Shown: positions 18,228 through 26,391 of the stretch, piece after piece | How the letters are laid out: each line of letters starts with the position of its first letter | Position numbering within the stretch: position 1 is the first letter of the stretch | Assembly (NCBI GenBank): GCA_937922815.1 | Contig: CALAJP010000108.1 | Location: 1 to 40,387, forward strand | Length of the DNA stretch: 40,387 bases | Reading direction: 5' to 3' | Source of the DNA: an uncultured Saprospiraceae bacterium | GTDB taxonomy: Bacteria > Bacteroidota > Bacteroidia > Chitinophagales > Saprospiraceae | Notes under the pieces: generated by a model | Databases searched by the model: none | What the model was told of the DNA's origin: nothing | Seen by the model: the letters and a program-made list of their open reading frames with translations, nothing else | Program-made: the position numbers and the translations under genes

Positions 18228-18768
18228 GGTTAGTTGGGTTTAGACATAGACTATTCAGGCCAGCAATGGTCATTTTAGCCAATCATCAAAATAAAAATGG
18301 ATGAAATTTAATTGTTATTTACGTAATTTCTTTTGGCACTTGTAAATACTTTGAGTGTTTTTTTTTGTCTAGTAAATCAAAATATTTAAAACAATTGTAG
18401 ATGTCTTATATTTGGTTTTACCAGTTGTTCATTAAAATGTTACACAAATTCTTTGCCTGTTTACGACAAAAAAACATTCTAATTACAACTATGGCGATTT
18501 TATCATTTCGAGAATTAGCTGTTGTGACAATTATGAATAATTATATACACATTTTACTGATAATAAACAGAATACAACTAGCTACAAAGATTCATACATA
18601 AAAGAAAATAATTAATTATTTTTTTGAGAATCGTCCCATTTTGAGACTATTTTTAAAAAATCTCATTTTTTTCAAAAAAATTGAACTTTTAGGCAAAAGT
18701 TAAGAATTCTCAATACTGTCACTAGAATACTCTAAAACGTAAGTGATAGAAATATTAGCCCACGTTTA
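18228..18768. other. Gene-free AT-rich region upstream of the giant adhesin gene
   Basis: These 541 bp separate the adhesin start from the rluF stop. I see no convincing gene. The 66-codon frame at 18401-18601 has no recognisable features. The promoter for the adhesin operon should lie here, but I find no clean minus-strand TAnnTTTG box, only a near match (TATTTTG) around 18378-18384 and again around 18288-18294. T-runs and A-runs at 18654-18680 form a T7-C-A7 symmetry. Confidence 0.6.
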
Positions 18769-19509
18769 TCAGTCTGCTGTTTTTTTAGAATTTTTTAAAA
18801 GAATTTGCAACTTCGAGACCTCATTAGTGTCTAAAACTCTCCATTCTCCGTACTTGAGGTTTGTGATTGAAAAGTGCATAATCTTAACGCGTATTAATTG
18901 TGTTACTTCACAACCTAAGTAAGTACACATTCTTCTTATTTGTCTATTTAGCCCTTGAGTAAGTGTAATATGAAACTGATTTTCGCTGACTTTTTCGACT
19001 TTACATTTTTTAGTGACCGTACCTAAAATAGGAATACCTCCTCCCATTCTTTTAATAAATCTCTCTGTTACAGGTTTATTAATAGTGACGAGATACTTTT
19101 TGGGGTGTTTGTTTCCTGCCCTCAATATCTTATTCACAATATCGCCATCATTCGTAAGCAGAATTAACCCTTCTGATGGTTTGTCTAGTCTCCCAATAGG
19201 AAAAAGACGCAAATGATAGTTTATATAATTAACTATATTATTTTTTTCTTTTGAATCTGTTGTACAGACGATTCCTCTTGGCTTATTGAGTAAAATATAT
19301 ACTTGTTTAGGATTTTTTTTCAACGGTTTGCCGTCAATAGTTACTTTATCGGTTTCTCCTACTCTATTTCCAAGTACCGCCACTACTCCATTAATACTGA
19401 CTTTGCCGTTCTTGATAAGTTTATCAGCTTCTCTTCGTGAACAGATTCCAGTATTGCTAATAAATTTATTAAGACTAATTGAATTATCATTATTTAACTC
19501 TTTAGACAT
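18769..19509 (-). CDS. rluF: 23S rRNA pseudouridine synthase RluF
   Basis: This enzyme converts a uridine of 23S rRNA (U2604 in Escherichia coli) to pseudouridine. Residues about 12-60 form an S4 RNA-binding domain (LNKFISNTGICSRREADKLI). The catalytic domain follows with the motif GRLDKPSEGLILLTNDGD; Asp109 of the chosen start is the catalytic residue. The stretches NKILRAGN, GIPILGTVTKKCKV and QGLNRQIRRMC are near-identical to E. coli RluF, which separates it from RluB and RluE. I chose the ATG at 19509 because the longer frame (to 19575) adds 22 unrelated residues and would run across the promoter of the divergent SCO gene. The length of 246 residues is slightly shorter than E. coli RluF. 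Confidence 0.92.
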   Translation of the reverse strand: MSKELNNDNSISLNKFISNTGICSRREADKLIKNGKVSINGVVAVLGNRVGETDKVTIDGKPLKKNPKQVYILLNKPRGIVCTTDSKEKNNIVNYINYHLRLFPIGRLDKPSEGLILLTNDGDIVNKILRAGNKHPKKYLVTINKPVTERFIKRMGGGIPILGTVTKKCKVEKVSENQFHITLTQGLNRQIRRMCTYLGCEVTQLIRVKIMHFSITNLKYGEWRVLDTNEVSKLQILLKNSKKTAD

Positions 19510-19540
19510 AATCCGTAATTTTTTATTATTATTTAAACGG

Positions 19541-19570
19541 TTGAAAAAAGGATTGTATGAATTACCTTTG
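19541..19570 (+). promoter_or_regulatory. Promoter of the SCO gene (TTG-N19-TACCTTTG)
   Basis: TTG at 19541-19543 and TACCTTTG at 19563-19570 are separated by 19 bp. This fits the Bacteroidota housekeeping promoter (-33 TTG, -7 TAnnTTTG). Transcription would begin only a few bases before the ATG at 19588. Confidence 0.75.
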
Positions 19571-19587
19571 CACAAAATTAATCAAAT

Positions 19588-20190
19588 ATGAGAATCATCT
19601 ACTTCTTTTTATTACTTGCTAGTGTATTTATATCTTGTGAAGAAAAGCCTAAATCAAAAATTGGGTTTTATGGACATCCGCAAATTATCAATGGAGATAC
19701 AAGTCATCATACGGTACCTGCGTTTTCTTTCATCAATCAAGATAGTGTCACAATAAATAATAAAACCTTCCATAATCAGTATTATATAGTGGACTATTTT
19801 TTTACTTCTTGCCCTACTATCTGTCCGAAGGTAAAACAACAAACCTTGAGAATTAATAACCATTTCGGTAACCGAAAAGACTTGGCCTATTTATCGGTGT
19901 CTATTGATACGCGAACAGATACGGTATTGGCTCTTAATAAATATAAAAAGTCCTTAGAAATTGATAATCCGAATTGGCATTTTGTTACAGGTACAAAAGA
20001 AATGATTTATGGTGTGGCTGAAGGCTTTTTTCATGTGGCAGAAGAAAATGAAGATGCTCCTGGTGGTTTTGATCATGATGGTAAACTTATATTAATAAGC
20101 CCTGAAGGAAATATTAGAACATTCTGTGATGGAACAGACCCTTTGGATGTCGATAGATTTATTAGCGATGTATCTATATTAATAGATTAA
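19588..20190 (+). CDS. SCO1/SenC family copper-binding lipoprotein
   Basis: SCO proteins are thioredoxin-fold copper chaperones or thiol reductases that help assemble the CuA centre of cytochrome oxidase. The N-terminus MRIIYFFLLLASVFISC is a lipoprotein signal with Cys17. The metal-binding CxxxC motif is present as SCPTICP (Cys75, Cys79), and the third ligand is His163 in FDHDG. The SVSIDTRTDT strand is also typical. The length of 200 residues is normal for the family. The gene has its own promoter, is divergent from rluF and ends at a shared terminator with fabH. No oxidase genes are in the window, so the oxidase link is family knowledge only. Confidence 0.93.
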   Translation: MRIIYFFLLLASVFISCEEKPKSKIGFYGHPQIINGDTSHHTVPAFSFINQDSVTINNKTFHNQYYIVDYFFTSCPTICPKVKQQTLRINNHFGNRKDLAYLSVSIDTRTDTVLALNKYKKSLEIDNPNWHFVTGTKEMIYGVAEGFFHVAEENEDAPGGFDHDGKLILISPEGNIRTFCDGTDPLDVDRFISDVSILID

Positions 20191-20250
20191 TTTCTAGATG
20201 TAGTATAAACAAAATTAGACTTACTCCTATTATATATATAGTATAGTCAA

Positions 20251-20296
20251 AAATGGGCTATCGTCAAAACCTGTTATTTTGATAGATAGCCCATTT
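20251..20296. terminator. Bidirectional terminator between SCO and fabH
   Basis: An outer 12-bp stem (aaatgggctatc at 20251-20262, gatagcccattt at 20285-20296) encloses an inner TCAAAA/TTTTGA stem. It is flanked by A- and T-rich sequence and sits between the ends of two convergent genes. Confidence 0.85.
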
Positions 20297-20312
20297 AATA
20301 TTTATTCGTTTT

Positions 20313-21299
20313 TTATATTGCCCATGTCAAATGAACGGCTCCCCAAGTGAATCCCGCTCCAAATGCTGTTAAAACAATATTATCGCCTTTCTTAAAATCT
20401 GGAGCTTTCTCCCAAATACATAAAGGAAGTGTTCCTGCGGTAGTGTTTCCATATTTTTGAATATTAATCACTACTTTTTCAATTGGAAAATCAATAGCAT
20501 TAGCCACCGCATTAATGATTCTAATATTCGCTTGATGCGGAATCACCCAATTAACATCATTAACACTAAGTGACGAGACCTCTAATAATTCTTTAACCAC
20601 ATTAGACATGTTGGTTACAGCATGTTTAAACACAGGTCTACCGTCTTGAAAAAAATAATGTCCGCCTTCGGAAAGCGTAATAGTACTTGTTGGGAAATCC
20701 GACCCTCCTGCTTTGATGTTTAAGAACTGTCTACCATTTCCATCACCTTTGAGAATAGATTTTTGGACACCTAAACCTTCGTTATTGGGTTCTAAAAGAA
20801 CTCCTCCTCCTCCATCTCCAAAAATAATACAAGTGGTTCTATCTGTATAATCAATAATAGAACTCATTTTATCAATTCCTAAAATCACTACTTTTTTGTA
20901 GGTTCCTGCCTCAATAAACTGTGCTCCAGTAGTCAATGCAAACAAAAAACCAGAACAAGCCGCATTTAAATCAAATCCAAAAGCCTTGGTTGCTCCCGCT
21001 TTATAACAAATCGTATTGGCGGTATCAGGCATAAGGGTGTCTCCCGTAATAGTTGCACAAATAACCATATCTATTTCTTCAATAGGAATATCACGTTTTT
21101 TGCATAAATCTTTGAGTATGCAAGCTCCCATATCGGAAACAGAACCATCTTTAAGTATTCTTCTTTCTTTGATTCCCGTTCGAGAATCAATCCACTCTTC
21201 AGTGGTGTCCACCATTTTTACCAAATCTTTATTGGTAAGGACACCTTCAGGAATATATGATGCTACGGAAGTTATCGCCGCATGTGTTGGATTAGACAT
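20313..21299 (-). CDS. fabH: 3-oxoacyl-[acyl-carrier-protein] synthase III (FabH-type)
   Basis: KAS III condenses an acyl-CoA primer with malonyl-ACP to begin fatty acid synthesis in the cytoplasm. The Cys-His-Asn triad is complete: Cys115 in NAACSGF, His255 in IPHQAN and Asn285 in YGNTTAGT. The C-terminal glycine-rich FGAGFTWG motif is present and the length of 328 residues is standard. The usual GNTSAAS is here GNTTAGT, a mild substitution. It lacks the plsX/rpmF neighbours often seen with the main fabH, so it may be a second copy. A role as a related ketosynthase starting a different lipid cannot be excluded. Confidence 0.93.
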   Translation of the reverse strand: MSNPTHAAITSVASYIPEGVLTNKDLVKMVDTTEEWIDSRTGIKERRILKDGSVSDMGACILKDLCKKRDIPIEEIDMVICATITGDTLMPDTANTICYKAGATKAFGFDLNAACSGFLFALTTGAQFIEAGTYKKVVILGIDKMSSIIDYTDRTTCIIFGDGGGGVLLEPNNEGLGVQKSILKGDGNGRQFLNIKAGGSDFPTSTITLSEGGHYFFQDGRPVFKHAVTNMSNVVKELLEVSSLSVNDVNWVIPHQANIRIINAVANAIDFPIEKVVINIQKYGNTTAGTLPLCIWEKAPDFKKGDNIVLTAFGAGFTWGAVHLTWAI

Positions 21300-21488
21300 T
21301 CAATTTTTTATCGTTTGTTAATAAAAACACTAAGATAATAATATTGGTTGGGACTAAGAAATGACAAAACAAAAATTAAATCTTATGCCGTTGAGAAACC
21401 TTTATTCTTGCTAATCCACACCGCATACATATTATAGAGTTGAATATAGTTGGTATGAACCTTATATATATATGCCAAAATATTATAT

Positions 21489-21504
21489 TTGGCACAAATG
21501 TTGG
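21489..21504 (+). promoter_or_regulatory. Candidate sigma-54 promoter (TTGGCAC-N5-TTGG)
   Basis: TTGGCAC at 21489-21495 and TTGG at 21501-21504 have the exact -24/-12 spacing of sigma-54 promoters (consensus TTGGCAC-N5-TTGC). The last C is G here. A primary-sigma -7 box, TATATTTG, overlaps it at 21484-21491 without a well-placed TTG. A 7-bp inverted repeat (TGCCAAA 21473-21479, TTTGGCA 21488-21494) covers the same spot. Either promoter would start before the ATG at 21543. Confidence 0.4.
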
Positions 21505-21542
21505 ATAATAGTAAGTATAGAAAGCTCTTAAACATATTTACT

Positions 21543-22433
21543 ATGAAAAAATTTATTATCCCTGTATTCTTGTGTTTCCTTTGGGTTCAGTCCGCAATAG
21601 GAAATGAGACAACTACTATTAATTTTTATGATGGGCCCGTTTTTGGTGCTAAAGAAAAAGCTAATATTGAAGGAAAAATATACTTTTTAGACTTCACGGC
21701 TAGTTGGTGTTTACCTTGTAAAATACTAGATGAAACCATCTCTGAGCCTACATTAGCTAAATATATCAACGAAAATACTGTTCCTGTAAAAATAGATATC
21801 GAGGACTTTGATGGAATGATTTTAAGAGAGACACACAAGGTACAAACCCTACCTACCGTGATATTCTTTAACGCAAAAGGTAAAGAAATTGCAAGAATAG
21901 AAGAAAATGTAACTTCTACTCAATTTCTGAATATTTTAAAGAGTATTAATTCGGTCTCTAATAGAGAAGATACTAGTCAATCTTGGAATAAACCCATAAT
22001 AAAAAGTGCACCCAAAAAGCCAGAGATTCCTACAAATAGAAATAGTAACAATCAAAATATATCATACGATAAAGAACCTCAAAGGCAATTTCAACAAAAT
22101 GCTTTTGCTGCAAATGATTTGGAATTAATAAACCCTGTCAATACGAATAGTTTTCCTGAAACTATTGAAAGTAAGGGCACACCTCTATCTTTTGAAAACA
22201 AAAGACCTATTGGGAATTATACAATTCAGTTAGGTGCTTATAGCACGCAAAACAATGCCCAAAATGCAATGGATTCATTCCAATTTGAAACTTATTTCAA
22301 AGCATACAATCAACCTAATGGAAATACCATTTACAAGGTTTATACGGGAAAATATAGTACGATGAAAGAGGCTAGAAAAAATTTATCCATGTTTAGAACA
22401 TACAACAAAAATGCTTTCGCTAAAAAATTATAG
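21543..22433 (+). CDS. Secreted thioredoxin-like protein fused to a SPOR domain
   Basis: The start at 21543 is preferred over 21489. It gives a clean signal peptide (MKKFIIPVFLCFLWVQSAIG), and the upstream codons overlap promoter-like signals. Residues about 25-130 are a thioredoxin fold with the redox motif WCLPC (Cys56, Cys59) and the cis-Pro in QTLPTV (Pro104). A low-complexity Asn/Gln/Pro-rich linker spans about 140-220. A SPOR domain at about 222-296 begins NYTIQLGAYSTQNNAQNAM and includes YKVYTGKYSTMKEA. SPOR domains bind denuded glycan strands at division sites, so the protein probably places a disulfide reductase or oxidase at septal peptidoglycan. Both domains are clear; this combination is uncommon, and the redox direction is not known. 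Confidence 0.88.
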   Translation: MKKFIIPVFLCFLWVQSAIGNETTTINFYDGPVFGAKEKANIEGKIYFLDFTASWCLPCKILDETISEPTLAKYINENTVPVKIDIEDFDGMILRETHKVQTLPTVIFFNAKGKEIARIEENVTSTQFLNILKSINSVSNREDTSQSWNKPIIKSAPKKPEIPTNRNSNNQNISYDKEPQRQFQQNAFAANDLELINPVNTNSFPETIESKGTPLSFENKRPIGNYTIQLGAYSTQNNAQNAMDSFQFETYFKAYNQPNGNTIYKVYTGKYSTMKEARKNLSMFRTYNKNAFAKKL

Positions 22434-22460
22434 CGAGAAAGCATAACTACACACACAATT

Positions 22461-22493
22461 AAAACCGCTATTGAGAAATCAGTAAGCGGTTTT
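22461..22493. terminator. Terminator shared by the thioredoxin-SPOR and sulfatase genes
   Basis: The stem aaaaccgct (22461-22469) with agcggtttt (22485-22493) is followed by T-rich DNA on the plus strand. It abuts the stop codon of the convergent gene at 22494, so it can act in both directions. Confidence 0.8.
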
Positions 22494-24434
22494 TTATTTT
22501 TTAAGAACTAGCTTATTTTCAATTAACCTATAATTGTGCTCTTGTATAAATGCTTTTGTCCAATCTAGCATTTTATCTTTAATTGGTGAATCTTTATTTT
22601 TCATGTTATTTTTAAAAAGAGGATCTGTTTCAAAGTTATAAAAACCAACAATATTTTTTTCATCATATTGAAGTACATAATTTTTATAAAATAAGTGATA
22701 AGACCCCTCCATAAACGTTACCGCAAACTTGGGTTTCTCCGTATTAAATACATCCCTCCCAAAGGCTATATATTCCTCTTGATACCCCAATTTATTGAGT
22801 ACCGTTGGCATAATATCAATTTGTTGAACCACATTTACACTATCAAAACCCACCATCTGGGGACTAGAAGGGTCATAAATAATAAATGGAACTGCAAAAA
22901 AACCCATAGGTGTTTTATACTTGTCTAAATGGTTCAAGGTTGAAGAATGGTCAGCAGTAATTATAAATATTGTATTATTATACCAAGGTTCATTTTTTAT
23001 CGCATCAAAAAATTTACGTATAGCCATATCGGTATAGCCAATCATTTTATGAATAGGAACTGTTCCTTTTGGAAATTTGCCCTCATATTCTTTTGGTAAC
23101 TTAAATGGATGGTGAGAACTTAAAGAAAATAAGGCACTCAGAAACGGTTCCTTGAATCCCTTCATTTTTTTAGCCATATATTGCATAAAATGTTCATCCC
23201 AAATCCCCCATGCATTGTCAAAATGTTTTTCGTTATTATATTCATTTCTCCCATAATAGTCATCAAACCCGCTCTGTTTTGCAAAAGAATCAAAATCCAT
23301 AGAGCCATTAGTGGCACCATGAAAAAAGGCGGAATAATATCCCATATTTCTCAAATGGGAAGGCAACCCTTTAACCTCATTTCCTGAATATGGAGATATA
23401 ATAAAAGGTTTGGTTAATGAAGGAATAGATGCTAAAACAGATGGCATCCCTGCAATAGACTTTCGTCCGTTTGCATAACTATTTTTAAAGGTATAAGACA
23501 CTGAAATTAAAGAATCTAAAAACGGTGTAAATCCATTATAGCCAGGAGTATCTTTATTCAAGGCTCCAAAATACTCTCTACCGAAACTTTCTAAAATTAA
23601 TACGACTACATTTTTTTTCGGGGTAGCAATAGAATCTTGTACGTTGATTGGTTTTTGTAATGCAGAAAAAAGTTCCGTCTGTGTTTCAATGTCAAAATAA
23701 TTTCGTTGCTCTAATGCACTTTTCCCCAAAGAACGAATTACCGTAAATGGCGTATTTAGCACCACAGCCATCTGGTTGGGTTGGTTGATATAATTAGAAG
23801 CATATATAATAGACATTGGTCTATATTTTTTGTACAATCCACCTCTAATAGCTCCAATTGTTCCTACTATAGTCAGTATGAAAAATAATATCGCAAGGCT
23901 AAAATACTTTAATGGGTTATCGTTTCTTTTTGGTTTTATTTGAATCGATACCGTCCACTTCCATAGCAAATATCCTAATATTCCTACCAAAATAAATAGA
24001 TACCAATATTCATACAAAAAACTTACTCCCAAAACACCAAGGTTTGTTTCATTTTGAAATTGTGCAAAAATAGCGGAAGTAGTACGTTTTAAACCAATAA
24101 AATAATATACAGAATCTGCAATATTTATAATTAAGCCAAGAAATAACGGTACGAAAAATAAAATATTCGTTACTTTTTGATAACCTTTAGCATGTCTCCA
24201 GGGTATAGGAATGGCTTGGGATAAAATGAATAAACTCATTATATAGCCTAGGCCAGCAGCATCAAAAACAAATCCTCCTCGAAACAAATTTACCCATGTA
24301 GCAAAAGATACTTGCTCATAAAACTCGTAATTAAATAAAACAAAAAAGACTCTACACAAAAAAAAGACTAAAAATGCAATCAACATTTTTAGTAAAAAAG
24401 CAGTATATATATTGTATTCTTTATATTGAAACAT
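22494..24434 (-). CDS. LTA synthase-like membrane sulfatase/phosphotransferase
   Basis: The protein has 646 residues. About five transmembrane helices lie within 1-200 and an extracytoplasmic sulfatase-fold domain spans about 265-620. Metal and catalytic residues match the LtaS/OpgB group: Glu in LILESFGREYFG, a nucleophile region YANGRKSIAGMPS with Ser326 where LtaS has Thr, SSHHPF, and TADHSS. LtaS makes lipoteichoic acid in Firmicutes; Gram-negative relatives transfer phosphoglycerol or phosphoethanolamine to envelope glycans or lipids. The substrate here is unknown. The gene stands alone, convergent with the thioredoxin-SPOR gene, with a -7 box at 24508-24515. Confidence 0.88.
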   Translation of the reverse strand: MFQYKEYNIYTAFLLKMLIAFLVFFLCRVFFVLFNYEFYEQVSFATWVNLFRGGFVFDAAGLGYIMSLFILSQAIPIPWRHAKGYQKVTNILFFVPLFLGLIINIADSVYYFIGLKRTTSAIFAQFQNETNLGVLGVSFLYEYWYLFILVGILGYLLWKWTVSIQIKPKRNDNPLKYFSLAILFFILTIVGTIGAIRGGLYKKYRPMSIIYASNYINQPNQMAVVLNTPFTVIRSLGKSALEQRNYFDIETQTELFSALQKPINVQDSIATPKKNVVVLILESFGREYFGALNKDTPGYNGFTPFLDSLISVSYTFKNSYANGRKSIAGMPSVLASIPSLTKPFIISPYSGNEVKGLPSHLRNMGYYSAFFHGATNGSMDFDSFAKQSGFDDYYGRNEYNNEKHFDNAWGIWDEHFMQYMAKKMKGFKEPFLSALFSLSSHHPFKLPKEYEGKFPKGTVPIHKMIGYTDMAIRKFFDAIKNEPWYNNTIFIITADHSSTLNHLDKYKTPMGFFAVPFIIYDPSSPQMVGFDSVNVVQQIDIMPTVLNKLGYQEEYIAFGRDVFNTEKPKFAVTFMEGSYHLFYKNYVLQYDEKNIVGFYNFETDPLFKNNMKNKDSPIKDKMLDWTKAFIQEHNYRLIENKLVLKK

Positions 24435-24507
24435 GAGCCAGATTTACTTTTAATATTAAAAACTCATTAGATTTTAAAATGTCAATCTATAGCGAGTTTT
24501 TAAAGTA

Positions 24508-24515
24508 CAAAAATA
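24508..24515 (-). promoter_or_regulatory. -7 box (TATTTTTG) upstream of the sulfatase gene
   Basis: The minus-strand sequence matches TAnnTTTG and lies 73 bp before the ATG at 24434. No TTG is present at the expected -33 distance. Confidence 0.4.
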
Positions 24516-24652
24516 ACAATAGAAGTTAATTAGTATATATAAAGTCAGTTTTGTTCATTCTTATTTAGGAATATATTAAAAACATAATCAAAATTTTATT
24601 ATTTTCGTTCAACGTAGAGAGACGTATAACTTAGTTAATTTAATTCGTAATA

Positions 24653-25720
24653 ATGGTATTGGGAATAACCAAACACATTCCAGAAATTCTTATTCAACAT
24701 GGTCAAGTCAACTTACCTTGGCTGGGGACGCTTTCTATTGTAAAAAAACCCGCAAATATTGATTGGATTAACGGTCAAATTCAGGCTCCTTATTCAGAAG
24801 TTCTTTTTAATACTTCTAATTCTGACACTTTATATTTCGAGAATTATTTAGTAGAAAGATTCAATATAACTTTGGACGAGAGTACAAAGATGGTAGAACA
24901 GTTCTCTAAGCTATGTTACTCTTCTTTAGAGAAAAATGAAACGGTTAATTTTCCAAATTTAGGAAAATTAATGCGAGATGAAAACCAACATATTTATTTC
25001 ATAGCTGAAGTTAATAATTCTATTTCTAATGCATTTGGTCTTCCTGCTGTATCTTTTCGACCTATTTTGAGAGATAAAATTCAAGCTATAAAACAATCTA
25101 GTTCTGCTACAGGAATCACTGAAGGAGTTACTAACTTTGAAAATAATAAACAAAAGAAAATAGCTAATATAGAAAAATACTATCTAGCGGCATCGGTGGT
25201 GTTCTTTGTAATTATGCTTTCTGTTTGTATAAACTACTTTGTTATTAAGCCGCAGCATTCTATCAAGGCGTTGCCTACCCACGTTAATATGCCACCTATA
25301 AAAGAAAAAGAGAATACTCAACATAACACTCTTTTAGATGAATTAGACGACGAATTGGCATCTACAACTCCCTCTAAAATAGCTAAAATGGGGATTTCTA
25401 CAGAAAAAAGAATACTCCCACATTCACTCCCCAAAGATGAAATAAAAAAGAATAATAGCATAGAACAGCTAGATGAAAAAAAGCCGCTAATAACACAGAA
25501 AAAATTAATAATTATAGTTAGTGCTTTTAAAGAAAATAGCAATGCCGACAATTTTCTTTCTTCTATAAAAGAACAAGGTTACGATACCTATTCTGATGTA
25601 AAAGGCAATCTGACCAGAGTCGGAGTTAGCGTCAACTATGACTCTCCTACTGAAAAGGCTAATATTTTAAAAAAAATGAGAAATCAATTTAACAAAGATG
25701 CTTGGATATTAAAATCTTGA
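24653..25720 (+). CDS. HU-CCDC81-type domain membrane protein with C-terminal SPOR domain
   Basis: The protein has 355 residues. The N-terminal part has two HU-like domains of the bacterial CCDC81 type: first LIQHGQVNLPWLGTLSIVKK (about 13-32), then NETVNFPNLGKLMRDE with the FRP turn (about 97-150). A single transmembrane segment follows at about 180-200 (YYLAASVVFFVIMLSV), then a Lys/Glu-rich linker and a SPOR domain at about 283-355 (LIIIVSAFKENSNADNFL). With the HU domains inside and SPOR outside, it would link the cytoplasm to septal peptidoglycan. This architecture is known in Bacteroidota from comparative genomics and is thought to act in cell division or envelope organisation; its ligand inside the cell is not established. 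It follows the divergent sulfatase gene and seems to be transcribed alone. Confidence 0.85.
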   Translation: MVLGITKHIPEILIQHGQVNLPWLGTLSIVKKPANIDWINGQIQAPYSEVLFNTSNSDTLYFENYLVERFNITLDESTKMVEQFSKLCYSSLEKNETVNFPNLGKLMRDENQHIYFIAEVNNSISNAFGLPAVSFRPILRDKIQAIKQSSSATGITEGVTNFENNKQKKIANIEKYYLAASVVFFVIMLSVCINYFVIKPQHSIKALPTHVNMPPIKEKENTQHNTLLDELDDELASTTPSKIAKMGISTEKRILPHSLPKDEIKKNNSIEQLDEKKPLITQKKLIIIVSAFKENSNADNFLSSIKEQGYDTYSDVKGNLTRVGVSVNYDSPTEKANILKKMRNQFNKDAWILKS

Positions 25721-25832
25721 TTGTATAAGATTTTTTTTGTAATTTATGAATATTAAAGAAGTCCAAATAAATTGGCATCTTATTAGCAGTAATTTGATAT
25801 AGTTGTGTTTTTAACTTAACCTGCTCAATATT

Positions 25833-26252
25833 ATGAAAATTATTCTACCCTTATTTACTTTATTACTGATGTTTAATACATCTGTGTTCGCTCAAAGCGA
25901 CCAAAAAGTGATAGGCAAATCGTTTAACTTGTATGGTAAAGAATTACTAAACATAGATTTGGGTAATAACGTTAATGTCAAAAAATGGAACAATGCTACC
26001 GTAAGAGTAGAAATGACCATTGAAATCCCTAACGGTAACAACACCTTACTCAAGGCTTTAGTAACTACTGGTCGGTACAATATCAAAGAAAACACCGATG
26101 CAGAAAACTTTACAATCCATATTCCAGGACTAGCCAAAAAAGTAAATTACCGTGGTGTTATTTTAGAAGAGAAAGTTTCTTTTGAAATTTTCACACCCAA
26201 TGATGTGGAAGTTAATATAGAAACCCCACAAGAAGAAGTATCAACCAATTAG
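25833..26252 (+). CDS. Small secreted hypothetical protein, 139 aa
   Basis: A signal peptide is clear (MKIILPLFTLLLMFNTSVFAQ). The mature part of about 118 residues is beta-rich: KSFNLYGKELLNIDLGNNVN, WNNATVRVEMTIEI, NFTIHIPG and KVSFEIFTPNDVEVNI. The order 'W-x-N/x-x-x-V-R-V-E' followed by 'V-x-I-x-x-P-x-D-V-E-V' recalls the strand pattern of DUF4097/head-GIN beta-helix proteins, in a very short version. The last residues, EEVSTN, lack a T9SS sorting domain, so a periplasmic or outer-membrane-associated location is likely. Function is unknown. Confidence 0.75.
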   Translation: MKIILPLFTLLLMFNTSVFAQSDQKVIGKSFNLYGKELLNIDLGNNVNVKKWNNATVRVEMTIEIPNGNNTLLKALVTTGRYNIKENTDAENFTIHIPGLAKKVNYRGVILEEKVSFEIFTPNDVEVNIETPQEEVSTN

Positions 26253-26379
26253 GTTTTAAAATAGAAGCCTACCTACTCTCAACCTATTTTCCCAAAACGA
26301 ATCACCAACATACTCTAAAGCTAATTTTAGGATTTTATATTTTATCCTAAAAAGATAATTATTCTAACTAAGTAATTTT

Positions 26380-26387
26380 TACTTTTG
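26380..26387 (+). promoter_or_regulatory. -7 box (TACTTTTG) immediately before the FAD oxidoreductase start
   Basis: The box matches TAnnTTTG and ends 4 bp before the ATG at 26392, so transcription would start at or near the first codon. This implies a leaderless or very short-leader mRNA. I see no TTG at the expected -33 distance. Confidence 0.4.
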
Positions 26388-26391
26388 TGAA

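Noticed and set aside
18331-18350. TTTGGCAC at about 18332-18339 as a second sigma-54 promoter
   Set aside because: No TTGC or TTGG follows at the required 5-bp distance and it points away from the adhesin gene.
18401-18601. 66-codon plus-strand frame upstream of the adhesin operon, with a TATATTTG box at 18407-18414
   Set aside because: The box lies over the first codons, no TTG is at the right distance, and the peptide has no recognisable features. A small RNA is possible but unsupported.
25892-26137. 81-codon minus-strand frame opposite the small secreted protein
   Set aside because: The plus-strand frame has a proper signal peptide and beta-strand pattern; the reverse frame is its shadow.
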